A stretch of DNA of 64,000 nucleotides from Stenotrophomonas sp. MMGLT7 (GTDB lineage Bacteria > Pseudomonadota > Gammaproteobacteria > Xanthomonadales > Xanthomonadaceae). Positions 34,997-43,553 of this stretch are shown one piece after another. The notes beneath the pieces were generated by a model that saw only the letters and a list, made by a program, of their open reading frames with translations, ran no database searches and was not told the DNA's origin. The position numbers and the translations under genes are program-made. Position 1 is the stretch's first letter; every line of letters begins with the position of its first letter. Location: the NCBI RefSeq assembly GCF_021168555.1, contig NZ_JAJOZS010000003.1, forward strand, positions 340,061 to 404,060, read 5' to 3'.

Positions 34997-35575
34997 TCAT
35001 TCAGCGGTGGCCGGCAGGCGCCCCGCAGGTCCAATCTGACAGGTCGCTGCTGTGCGTCCCCTGGAGCGGTGCACGGTGACCGGGAACGCATTGGCCGGCG
35101 CCTCCACGTCGCCAATGCGAAAACGCCCGCCCGCGCCCAGGTCGTGGGAGCCGGCATCGGCCACCAACAGCCGTGTGCCGGTACAGCGGCCGGGTTCGGC
35201 GTTGGCCCGCACCAGCCATTCGCCGTCGCAGACGATTGCGACCCGGCGCCAGCCACAGGGGATTGTGGACGGCCGCCGGTGCTGTCGCGGCCAACGGCGA
35301 TGCGTCGGCGGCGTCGAGGCGCTGCCCGGCCACCCTTTCGCTGGCGGCGGGCCTGGGTGAGGCAGCGGCTGCCATCGGCACCGGCGTTCGTGCCTGCAGC
35401 CTCACCTCCGCCTTGCCTTCGGTAAGGACGACTTCCGCGTCGAGGCTGCCGCGCAGGTGCACGTTGAACATTGGTGCCGACTGCGAGTGGCGCCGTGCCT
35501 CCACAATGGTGTTGATGTTGAGCTGCACCATCGAGCCGTCGGCCAGCGTGCCGCTGCACTGCTGCCCCACGGCTG
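34997..35575 (-). pseudogene. Decayed FecR-like gene
   Basis: A minus-strand frame (35570 down) reads SGTLADGSMVQLNINTIVEA and then directly MFNVHLRGSLDAEVVLTEGK and RVAGQRLDAAD. The first piece resembles the middle and the others the C-terminal part of FecR anti-sigma sensors, but the 40-50 residues normally between them are missing and there is no N-terminus. Past about 35255 the coding character moves to another frame (VAIVCDGEWLVRANAEPG ... FPVTVHRSRG, ending 34997), so a frameshift is likely. The neighbourhood holds no sigma factor or TonB receptor. I read this as a relic at the border of an inserted segment; the FecR match is moderate. Confidence 0.45.
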
Positions 35576-35704
35576 GAAGATGTATCCACGTCCAGGCCTT
35601 CGAAGGCTGGCCGCACTGCCATGAGTCGTGCGGGCGAGTGTGGCGGCGGCGTCAGGCATCCTTATAGAATCCTGGCAACGCAAGGCGCCATATCGGGGAA
35701 ATAC

Positions 35705-37054
35705 ATGGGATTCCCGCTTCCGCACCAGCTCATCCTGTTCGGCCCGCCGGGCACCAGCAAAAGTCATCTGGCTCGCACTGAAAAGGCCGATCGACTGCGG
35801 GCCGCTGGAGCAAACATGGTGCCGGTCACTTTCCACCCTGATTACAACTATGGGGAATTCGTTGCCCGACTGCTTCCGCTGACACGTGATGGCCGCATCA
35901 GCTACGACGTTCACGCTGGCCCATTCATTCGCGCGCTGGCCCTCGCTTATATCCACCTCTCGCAGCAAGAATCGGAGCAGGACGTCGGCAACGTGCTGCT
36001 TCTGATCGATGAAATCAATCGTGGCAACTGCGCGGAGATCTTCGGCGATATCTTCCAGCTTCTGGACCGAACGGATGAGGGATGGTCGAGCTACGACATC
36101 AGCGCATCGGAATTGACTCTGGTGGCACTGCGCGCGGAAATCGAAAGGTCATCAGGCCAACCGCCGCCGCGGGTAAGGACGATGCTCGACGACCGACGGC
36201 TGAAGCTTCCGCCCAACCTGTTCCTCATCGGCACGATGAACACCAGCGACGAGTCCGTCTTCTTCATGGACTCGGCATTCAAGCGGCGCTGGAATTTCGA
36301 GTTCCGCTCGGTGGGATTCGATGACGTTCCGGCATCGCAACGCCTGGCAGCGGTCACGCAGGAGCCATACCGCAGCTGGTCCACCCTTGTCGATGCGTTG
36401 AACGCCTTCATCCTGGCGGAATGCCCTTCGCCGAACCTGGACGACAAGCTGATCGGCCCCTGGTTCATCAAGGCCAGAGCCATCGACGGGCAAACGCTGT
36501 CCGCCAAGTTCGAAAAGGAACTGGAGAAACTGAAGCAGCTCGCAGCCGGGGCTTCCAAGTTGTTCCAGGGTGCCGAGAACAGCGAAGCCTTCGAGCGGGC
36601 ACTGCTCGACTTTGCCGACAACTCGGCGACTGCGTTCCGGAAGCGAATCCTCGAATATGCCCGCTACGACCCCGATGGCGAGCGAAAGCTAAAAGCCATC
36701 GCGTACAACAAGCCCTCCCTGTACTACTTGTCTCGCCATGCGAAAAAACATGAGCCGCCCAAAGATGGGACCATGCTCATCGAGGACTTCGTCGACGGGC
36801 TAGGCAAGCTCTATGCGGAAAAGTCCACACATACGATCGATCACGGCGATATCGTGGGGAAGCTCTTCCTTTACCTCTGGGACAATGTTTTCGAACGGGA
36901 CAAATCCCCCCTGGCAAGGAAGCTGGATCTGCCTGGCGAAGACCTGAGAACCTTTAGCCAGTTCGTGGAAAGAGCCGAGACATTCATCGAGCGGCTGTGC
37001 CCTACCGCGCAATCCAGTGAGGCAGACAGGCCGGCATCCGTTAGACCCGCGTAG
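35705..37054 (+). CDS. McrB-like AAA+ NTPase
   Basis: AAA+ protein of 449 residues, the motor of a McrBC-like restriction module. The core is complete: Walker A GPPGTSKS at 13-20, Walker B LLLIDE at 98-103, the McrB-clade MNTSDES at 178-184 (in McrB the MNTADRS-like motif acts in GTP recognition) and an Arg finger region KRRW at 193-196, followed by a helical lid. Start chosen at 35705, with GGGGAAA upstream; the frame is open to 35621 but adds nothing recognisable. Thus the ATPase begins almost at once and no N-terminal DNA-reading domain is attached, unlike E. coli McrB. The nuclease partner starts 9 bases downstream. GC is lower than in the glg genes. Confidence 0.85.
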   Translation: MGFPLPHQLILFGPPGTSKSHLARTEKADRLRAAGANMVPVTFHPDYNYGEFVARLLPLTRDGRISYDVHAGPFIRALALAYIHLSQQESEQDVGNVLLLIDEINRGNCAEIFGDIFQLLDRTDEGWSSYDISASELTLVALRAEIERSSGQPPPRVRTMLDDRRLKLPPNLFLIGTMNTSDESVFFMDSAFKRRWNFEFRSVGFDDVPASQRLAAVTQEPYRSWSTLVDALNAFILAECPSPNLDDKLIGPWFIKARAIDGQTLSAKFEKELEKLKQLAAGASKLFQGAENSEAFERALLDFADNSATAFRKRILEYARYDPDGERKLKAIAYNKPSLYYLSRHAKKHEPPKDGTMLIEDFVDGLGKLYAEKSTHTIDHGDIVGKLFLYLWDNVFERDKSPLARKLDLPGEDLRTFSQFVERAETFIERLCPTAQSSEADRPASVRPA

Positions 37055-37063
37055 GAAGCCCTC

Positions 37064-38446
37064 ATGCTGGTGCACGACGTGGTGGTGGAAGAAGACGGCG
37101 AGCACGCAGTCGGCCTGTTCGTGCGAAGCGATGGCCGCTGCGTACTGAATGTACCGATCGGCATGAGCGACATGGACCCTTCTCATGCATTGGCACTGCT
37201 CTACAAGAGCTTCGCGGTGTTTCGGCGAACGCGACGCTCGAACGAGAGACTGGCAGCACTCGACGGAATCGAACGCTGGCCCCGTGGAGGGCTTGACCGC
37301 GGCGAGGGCGGCACCTCGTTCTGCGACGCCATGGGCCTGGACGAGTTGTTCGACCGGGGCGATCCTCTGCATCTGCTCTCGCTGTGCAAGCGACGGGTCC
37401 TGCAATCACGCAACGTGCATCGGCAACTCGAACGGCATCTGCATCTGGCGCTCTTCGACGACGACGCGGTGCCCTATCTCGACCGCGTGCATGGGCCACA
37501 CCGGGAGATTCGCCATGGCACGTCCGATATCGTGGACCTGTACTGCTTCGTAGCCGAGGATTTCTACCGGAACTTCCTCGATGTCGATCCCGCGAATGTG
37601 TGGGGGAGCTTTTCGCGCGAAGCGGTGGCGCTATCTGCGAACTTCAGGCGCCGTTACCTGACCTCCGGCGATTCGCTGTTCGTTGCGGACAGGCAGGAAA
37701 GCGAACGTACGCGCCGGCAGCTGCAGCATCTTCTTCACAGGATCGACCGTAACACCCCCATGCGCAGCCTCCACTACCGGATGCTGTACGACGCCCTGGA
37801 TCGGTACTTGCACGCAGGCCACGCCAGCGCGCGTCGCGAAGGGCAGATATGGGGCGTACGCGACTTCTGGGCGGTATGGGAATCGATTTGCCTGTATCAC
37901 GCCGCCGTGGGCGCAGATGGCGAGGACTTGGACAGCTTTCTGACCTGCGATTTCGAGCATCTTCCACCGGGCCTGGCGGAACCTGCGCTGGAGAAACGCT
38001 GGCGGGAAAGGCGCCAAGCCCTGTTCGCCCGCAATGGAATCCAGCGCCGTCCCGACCTGGTGCAGGCCAGCGAAACACGCGTGAGGGTAGTCGATTTCAA
38101 GTACTACCGCGATCCTCCGATGCGGCGCCCCAGGTGGACCGACGATGCATTGCTGCAAAAGCGCGAGCGCGACTTCCTGAACATGGAGGTCTACGGCCTG
38201 TTGATGCACAATCACCTGCTGCGCGAGCCAGGCCAGGACAGCCGGGAGATTGCGCTGGAGTTCTGGGTGCCTGGGACTTGCGCAAGCCACACCCCACTTG
38301 TGGACGAACCGGGCTGGGAGCCGTCGCTATCGATCATCACTCTTTCAACAGCCCAGGTGATCGAGAGATATAGCCGGCTATATGTGCACGTGGCGAGCGA
38401 CACCGTAGAACAGAGTGCGTATCGGCCCAGGCCCGAAACGCCATGA
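37064..38446 (+). CDS. McrC-like PD-(D/E)XK nuclease
   Basis: Predicted endonuclease of 460 residues, partner of the preceding AAA+ protein. AGGAAG lies six bases before the ATG. The N-terminal ~260 residues are a poorly conserved region rich in charged helices; the C-terminal part carries a PD-(D/E)XK core: E273 (FWAVWESICLYHA), D331 (RRPDLVQ), D344-x-K346 (RVVDFKYYRD). The arrangement fits the McrC and LlaJI-type restriction family, in which the AAA+ ring translocates DNA and activates the nuclease. Target modification or sequence is unknown, and no methyltransferase is adjacent, which favours a type IV-like (modified-DNA) system. Possibly horizontally acquired. Confidence 0.8.
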   Translation: MLVHDVVVEEDGEHAVGLFVRSDGRCVLNVPIGMSDMDPSHALALLYKSFAVFRRTRRSNERLAALDGIERWPRGGLDRGEGGTSFCDAMGLDELFDRGDPLHLLSLCKRRVLQSRNVHRQLERHLHLALFDDDAVPYLDRVHGPHREIRHGTSDIVDLYCFVAEDFYRNFLDVDPANVWGSFSREAVALSANFRRRYLTSGDSLFVADRQESERTRRQLQHLLHRIDRNTPMRSLHYRMLYDALDRYLHAGHASARREGQIWGVRDFWAVWESICLYHAAVGADGEDLDSFLTCDFEHLPPGLAEPALEKRWRERRQALFARNGIQRRPDLVQASETRVRVVDFKYYRDPPMRRPRWTDDALLQKRERDFLNMEVYGLLMHNHLLREPGQDSREIALEFWVPGTCASHTPLVDEPGWEPSLSIITLSTAQVIERYSRLYVHVASDTVEQSAYRPRPETP

Positions 38447-38771
38447 AGCGATCACACCGTCCCGGATAGGGAGAGCGGCAAGCCGGCGCCGCGGATGCGG
38501 CCTCCCCCCGGCAGTCGTCGTATCGGCGCACCACAATGGGCGGTCAGGTGCTGCTCCGGATCGAGACGATCCGTGATATCGGGCGTCATGCACATGCAGG
38601 TCCCGCCCTTGTCCCAGGGCGCGGCGCCGTTGCGGGCTATCCTCCCTGGACGCATCCGAGGACGAACTCGCCAAGGTCGAGCACATGGACCGGTTCCGTG
38701 TGTCTCCTGCACTGATTCCGGCTTTGCATGAGCCGCTAGACTTGCCGACATCTCCAGACCGGTCCATCGCC
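38447..38771. other. Spacer after the McrBC-like module
   Basis: No recognisable gene. CGGATCGAGACGATCCG near 38557 is a short palindrome. It probably holds the right border of the lower-GC segment and the pncA promoter. Confidence 0.35.
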
Positions 38772-39398
38772 ATGAACCCGTACCCCGACGACACCGCGCT
38801 GATCGTGGTCGACCTGCAGCCGGATTTCATGCCCGGCGGCGCCCTGCCCTGCGCCGATGGCGATGCCATCGTGGCCGACATCGATGCGCTGCTGCGCGCG
38901 CGCCGCTACCGCACCGTGGTCGCCACCCAGGACTGGCACCCGCCCACGCATGCCTCCTTCGCCAGCCAGCATCCGGGGCAGGCGCCGTTCTCCCAGGTGC
39001 TGCTGCACGGGCAGCCGCAGACGCTGTGGCCGGACCACTGCGTGCAGGGAACCGCGGGCGCGGCGCTGGACCCGCGGGTTGACTGGACGCCGGCCGACCT
39101 GGTGCTGCGCAAGGGCACCGACGCGCAGGTCGACTCCTACAGCGCGTTCCGCGGCAACCACGGCCCCGGCGGCAACCGGCCGCCGACCGGGCTGGCCGGC
39201 TGGCTGCGCGAGCGCGGCATCGTCGAGGTCCACGTCTGCGGGCTGGCGCGCGACTACTGCGTGCTGTGGACGGCGCAGGACGCGGCCGCGGCCGGCCTGC
39301 GCGTGCGCTTCCTGTGGCAGCTGACGCGGCCGGTGTCGGCCGAAGGCGACGCGCCCACGCGCGCGGCGCTGGCCGAGGCCGGGATCGCCATCGGCTGA
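38772..39398 (+). CDS. pncA: Nicotinamidase
   Basis: Converts nicotinamide to nicotinate in NAD salvage, cytoplasmic. 208 residues from the ATG at 38772. Isochorismatase-fold triad: D14 (VVDLQPDFM), K114 (LRKGTD) and nucleophile C163 (ARDYCVLWT). Metal site: D54, H56 (TQDWHPPTH) and H89 (WPDHC). The motif FMPGGALPCADGD is typical of PncA rather than other isochorismatase-like hydrolases. Monocistronic. The nearby sirtuin at 55.5 kb releases nicotinamide, but is not linked in operon. Confidence 0.95.
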   Translation: MNPYPDDTALIVVDLQPDFMPGGALPCADGDAIVADIDALLRARRYRTVVATQDWHPPTHASFASQHPGQAPFSQVLLHGQPQTLWPDHCVQGTAGAALDPRVDWTPADLVLRKGTDAQVDSYSAFRGNHGPGGNRPPTGLAGWLRERGIVEVHVCGLARDYCVLWTAQDAAAAGLRVRFLWQLTRPVSAEGDAPTRAALAEAGIAIG

Positions 39399-39767
39399 GG
39401 GGAGGTTCTTCGCCGCGTCCCCGGGCGTCCCCGGGTGCAGGCGGTCCCGCGCGGCCGACGTGCGCGGTGTCCGGCCGCGCGTACCGCGGGGCGTGCCCCC
39501 GACCTGCGTCTTACCGGGATCGGTGAAGAGCCGGCTGCTCACGCTGCCGCGGCGCACCGCGGCAAGTGATCGCGGTCACGCAACTCGGCATTGCCGCGCG
39601 CGCCGGTGCGCGCTGCGTCACAGCCGCGGCAGCGTGTCACGGCACTGCCGCGGCGGCACGCTATAACCACCGGTGCCGCGACAGGGGGGTCATCGTCGCC
39701 GGGCCGGTCGGCCGCGCGCGAGCGCGCCATGCCGGTCCGCATCCGCCATGCAATGGAGAATGCCGCC
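39399..39767. other. Spacer before the lipase-like gene
   Basis: No gene seen. A run of GC palindromes (GCCGCGGC-type, 39545-39660) is followed by TATAAC at 39662-39667, a possible -10 box about 100 bases before the start at 39768. Confidence 0.35.
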
Positions 39768-41720
39768 ATGCCGAAGCCGTCGCTGTTGCTTCTCGCCGTA
39801 TGCCTGTCCGTCCCCGCCGTCCACGCCGCCGAGCTGGTGCCCAAGCAGCTGGCCGGCCCGCCCGGGGAGTTCGCGCAGATGCGCGCACCGGACCCGGCCC
39901 AGGCCGCGGTGATGTCCAAGAGCGCGCTGCTGCCGGTGGAACTGGCGCCGCAGGCCGGCGGTGCCGGCTGGCAGGGCACGCTGCCGGCGGAGAACGGCCG
40001 GCTGCGCTTCCTGGTGCTGCCCGGCGAGGGCGCCTGGGATGCCGCGGTCGCCGCCCCCGGCCTGGCCGCGACCGCCGCCACCGCGCCGGTGCGGCTGCAG
40101 CCGCAGGCCGCCAGCCTGGGCAGCGGCCAGGCGCTCGCGCAGGGACAGCGCTACGAGATCGATGCCGCCCCCGGCGAATGGACGCTGACGCTGCGCTCGG
40201 CCACGCCGCAGGCGCAACGCGGCTACGTGCTGCTGGAGGGCGATGCCGCCACGCGGCTGGCCGCCTACCCGCGCCAGCGCCGGCAGCAGCTCGGCCAGCC
40301 GCAGGTGCTCAATGCAATGCTCGCCGGCACCGATGCGGCCGGCGCCTCGGCCCTGGGCCGCGCCGCCGGCCGCATCGAACGCGCGCAGCTGCGGGTGATC
40401 GCCCCGGACGGCCGCATCACCACCGCGGCAATGGCCGACGACGGCCGCCATGACGACGGCAGCGACGGCGACGGCGTGTTCGGCGGCAGCTTCGTGCCCG
40501 ACGCGTCCGGCACCTGGATCGCGCAGGTGGTCGTGCATGGGCGCGACCCGGCCGGCGCGGCCTTCGTGCGTACCAGCGAGCATGTGCTGCCGGTGCTCGA
40601 CGCCACGCTGGAACTGGCCAGCGGCACCGTCGGCGCCGAGGCGGCCGACGGCACCCGGCTGTCGCTGCCGCTGCGGATCGCCGCCCGCGGTGCGGACGCG
40701 CCGTCGCACTACCGCGTCATCGCCGAGCTGTGGGGGACCGCTGCCGACGGCGCCGAGGTGCCGGTGGCCTGGGTCGGCGGCATGGTGGCGCCGGTGCAGG
40801 GGCGCCTGCCGCTGGGCCTGGACGAGCGCTGGATCGCCCGCGCCGGTGCGCGTGCACCGTTCACCCTGCGCCGCCTGCGCATCGAGGACCCGGACCACTT
40901 CATCCCGCTGGCGGAGGCCGCGACGGTGCCGCTGGCGCTGCCGGCGCTGCGCCGCAGCACCCTGGCACGCACCGACCTGGCGCGGATCGACGACGAGATG
41001 CGCATGGGTCCGCGGCCGGCCGCGCTGATGCGGGCGGCCACCGACGCGCAGGCGCAGGCCACCGGTTCGCAGCTGCTGCTGGTGCACGGCTACTGCTCCG
41101 GCGGGGTGTGGCCGCAGGCGCAGTTCAGCAATGCCTCCAGTTTCCTGGACACCAACCAGAACCGCAGCAACGACCAGTTCGCGCAGCGGCTGGCGCAGTT
41201 CGGCAGCCAGTGGAACTCGTTCGGCACCGTCGCCCACAGCCAGGGCGGCATGGCCGCACTGCACCTGTACAGCTACTACTGGAGCGGGCTGGACAATGCC
41301 AGCGGCAGCCGCCTGCTGCAATCGGTGGGAACGCCCTACCAGGGCACCAACCTGGCCGGCATCCTGGCCACGGTGGGATCGTGGTTCGGCATCGCCTGCG
41401 GCAGCAACAGCGACATGACCTACAGCGGCGCCCAGGCGTGGCTGGCGGGCATCCCGGCCTCGGCGCGGGCCAAGGTCAACTACTACACGACCTCCTTCGC
41501 CAAGACCAACTGGTACACCAACGACTACTGCAACGCCGCTTCCGACCTGGTGCTGGACGACCCCGAGGACGGCACCGTGGAGCAGGTGGAGGCGCAGCTG
41601 CCCGGCGGGATCAACCGCGGCCACACCACCGGGCAATGCCACACCACCGGCATGCGCGATCCGGCGCAGTACCTGGACAGCAGCCGCAACGCGACGATGA
41701 ACGCCAACGCCGCGCGCTGA
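39768..41720 (+). CDS. Secreted alpha/beta-hydrolase (lipase-like) with Ig-like front domain
   Basis: Exported protein of 650 residues. Start at 39768, with GGAGAA eight bases upstream. Signal peptide MPKPSLLLLAVCLSVPAVHA. Residues ~30-200 are unassigned; ~195-290 look like an Ig-like extracellular domain (VIAPDGRITTAAMADDGRHD then GDGVFGGSF), similar to choice-of-anchor X modules. The C-terminal ~210 residues form the hydrolase: LLLVHGYCSGG (oxyanion region) and nucleophile S491 in AHSQGG, with D and H candidates in the region LDDPEDG and RGHTTGQCH. Several cysteines near the end may form disulfides. Substrate unknown; lipid or ester is likely. Confidence 0.82.
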   Translation: MPKPSLLLLAVCLSVPAVHAAELVPKQLAGPPGEFAQMRAPDPAQAAVMSKSALLPVELAPQAGGAGWQGTLPAENGRLRFLVLPGEGAWDAAVAAPGLAATAATAPVRLQPQAASLGSGQALAQGQRYEIDAAPGEWTLTLRSATPQAQRGYVLLEGDAATRLAAYPRQRRQQLGQPQVLNAMLAGTDAAGASALGRAAGRIERAQLRVIAPDGRITTAAMADDGRHDDGSDGDGVFGGSFVPDASGTWIAQVVVHGRDPAGAAFVRTSEHVLPVLDATLELASGTVGAEAADGTRLSLPLRIAARGADAPSHYRVIAELWGTAADGAEVPVAWVGGMVAPVQGRLPLGLDERWIARAGARAPFTLRRLRIEDPDHFIPLAEAATVPLALPALRRSTLARTDLARIDDEMRMGPRPAALMRAATDAQAQATGSQLLLVHGYCSGGVWPQAQFSNASSFLDTNQNRSNDQFAQRLAQFGSQWNSFGTVAHSQGGMAALHLYSYYWSGLDNASGSRLLQSVGTPYQGTNLAGILATVGSWFGIACGSNSDMTYSGAQAWLAGIPASARAKVNYYTTSFAKTNWYTNDYCNAASDLVLDDPEDGTVEQVEAQLPGGINRGHTTGQCHTTGMRDPAQYLDSSRNATMNANAAR

Positions 41721-41786
41721 GCGCGTGCCGCGGCGGCTTTCCCAGACGCCGAGCAATCGGCGACCTGATGCGGAAGCGGCTCAAGC

Positions 41787-42340
41787 CGCGATGCTTTCCG
41801 GAACGGTATGTCCAAGAGCATCGCGGCTCCTGATTCCCCGGAAGTCGCATCCAGACCAGAACAGCAACGGCATCCCTCCCCGACTGACCGGCCCACCGGC
41901 ATAGCCAATGGTCGCTGCCCCGAGCGCGAGCCAATGGTGCGCAATCGCGAGTACTCGCTCCCTGCTTCGCAGTGGAGAGGGCAAAAACACTGCTGTTGCT
42001 GTTGCCGCCAAGTGTGAGCAACCGGGATCTGTCCAGACCCGCAGGGCGCCGCCCATGGATGGGCGGCCTGCCGTGATCGAGCATGTTCCGACCGAGCCAC
42101 GGAGGGCGAGTCGGAAAATCCCGATAGCCCCTCAGGCGCAGGCTCTTGACCTTGCAGGAAAAGCGCTTTTCTTTGGTTCCGTTTCTTTTGGCGCTTTCCA
42201 AAAGAAATGAACCCGGCCGCGACAGCGGACGGAAGCCTCTGCCTCCGCAAATGGAGAACTCAAAAGACGCCAGATGCGACCACCGAGGAACCAGGAGCTT
42301 CGATGCTCCTGCAGTGCACATCGCCCCCGAAAGCATCGCG
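41787..42340. repeat. Inverted pair of ~65-base repeats around a composite repeat block
   Basis: Copy 1 (41787-41851) and copy 2 (42273-42340, inverse) share CGCGATGCTTTC, GAGCATCG-GCTCCTG and GTCGCATC in order. Between them lie CCGCCCATGGATGGGCGG (a perfect palindrome near 42050) and, at 42150-42210, a run whose plus-strand translation reads GKALFFGSVSFGAFQKK followed by a stop. That peptide-like string recurs in intergenic repeats of xanthomonads, as I recall. No transposase inside. The 630-base spacer seems to consist of such elements only. Confidence 0.6.
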
Positions 42341-42350
42341 ACGGATGCGA

Positions 42351-43553
42351 CTACCCGCCGCTCACTCGCACGCGGCCGACCCAGCCCAGCACCGCCGCCA
42401 GCGCCGCGCACACCAGCATCATCGCCGCCATCGGCGTGGCGCTGCCGTCGTGCAGCGCACCGACCCCCGCGCTGGCGAGCGTGGCCAGGCCGAACTGCAG
42501 CGCGCCGAGCAGCGAGGAGGCACTGCCGGCCCATTCGCGGCCGGCCGCCATCGCCAGCGCGGTGGCATTGGCCGCCACCACCGGCACCCAGCCCACGGCC
42601 ACGAACAGCGGCGCCAGCAGCCAGCCCAGCCCGGCCTGGCCGCGCGCCAGGAACAGCGCCGACACCGCCAGCAGCAGCACCGCCAAGGCGATTCGCAGCG
42701 CGCGCGCCGGCGACATCCGCCGCAGCAGCCACAGGTTGATCCGGGCGAACAGCAGCATGCCGCCGGCATTGAGCGCGGACAGCCAGCCGTAGTGCTGCTG
42801 GCTGACGCCGTGCAGCTCCATGAACACGAACGGCGAGCCGGCGATATAGGCGAACAGCGCCGCCAGCGCCATCGCCGCCGCCATCGCCGGCACCACGAAG
42901 GCAGGCAGGCGCAGCAGCGCGGCGAAGGTGGTCACGATCGCCGCCAGGCGCAGCGGCCGGCGTCGCGTCCGCGGCAGGGTCTCCTGCAGTCCGCGCCAGG
43001 TCGCCAGCAGGCAGGCCGCGCCGAACGCCGCCAGGAACGCGAAGATCACCCGCCAGCCGCCCGCCAGCAGCAGGTAGCCGCCGAGCACCGGCGCCAGCAC
43101 CGGGCCGATCCCCTGCACCATCATCATCGCCGACAGCGCACGCGCCGCCTCGTCGGGCGCCATCACGTCCTGGATCACCGCGCGCGCCACGATCATGCCT
43201 GCGCAGCCGCCGATCGCCTGCAGCAGGCGCAGCGCCACGAACGCATCGATGCCCGGCGCCAGCATCAGCGCGAGCGAGGCCGCGGTGTACAGCGCGATCC
43301 CGGCCAGCAGCGGAGCGCGCCGGCCGAATGCGTCGGTGAGCGGCCCGTACAGCAGCTGGCCCAGGCACAGGCCGAGGAAGAAGCTCGACAGGCTCAGCTG
43401 CACCCTGCCGACATCGGTGCCGAAGTCGGCGGCGATCGCCGGAAAGCCGGCCAGGTACATGTCGGTGGCGAACGGCGCGAACGCGCTCAGCGCGCCGAGC
43501 AGCAGCACCAGCCGCCGGCGCCCCGCCGCAGGTGCGGCGCCGGCCCCGCTCAC
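42351..43553 (-). CDS. MFS multidrug exporter, Bcr/CflA type
   Basis: Proton-driven inner-membrane exporter of 400 residues with 12 predicted helices. Signatures: FATDMYLAGFPAIAADFG in helix 1, GQLLYGPLTDAFGRRAPLL (motif A, loop 2-3), RLLQAIGGCAGMIVARAVIQDV (helix 4) and GPVLAPVLGGYLL (motif C, antiporter). These mark the Bcr/CflA drug-resistance branch. Its ATG overlaps the stop of the outer-membrane channel gene by four bases, so it is the last, coupled gene of the RND operon; this combination is unusual and suggests shared regulation of both pumps. Confidence 0.93.
   Translation of the reverse strand: MSGAGAAPAAGRRRLVLLLGALSAFAPFATDMYLAGFPAIAADFGTDVGRVQLSLSSFFLGLCLGQLLYGPLTDAFGRRAPLLAGIALYTAASLALMLAPGIDAFVALRLLQAIGGCAGMIVARAVIQDVMAPDEAARALSAMMMVQGIGPVLAPVLGGYLLLAGGWRVIFAFLAAFGAACLLATWRGLQETLPRTRRRPLRLAAIVTTFAALLRLPAFVVPAMAAAMALAALFAYIAGSPFVFMELHGVSQQHYGWLSALNAGGMLLFARINLWLLRRMSPARALRIALAVLLLAVSALFLARGQAGLGWLLAPLFVAVGWVPVVAANATALAMAAGREWAGSASSLLGALQFGLATLASAGVGALHDGSATPMAAMMLVCAALAAVLGWVGRVRVSGG

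Noticed and set aside
38452-38751. 99-codon minus frame between the McrC-like gene and pncA
   Set aside because: No start signal or family and it overlaps the likely pncA promoter.
42150-42210. Small peptide GKALFFGSVSFGAFQKK as a gene
   Set aside because: It lies inside an interspersed repeat block, lacks a ribosome site and is best seen as repeat DNA.
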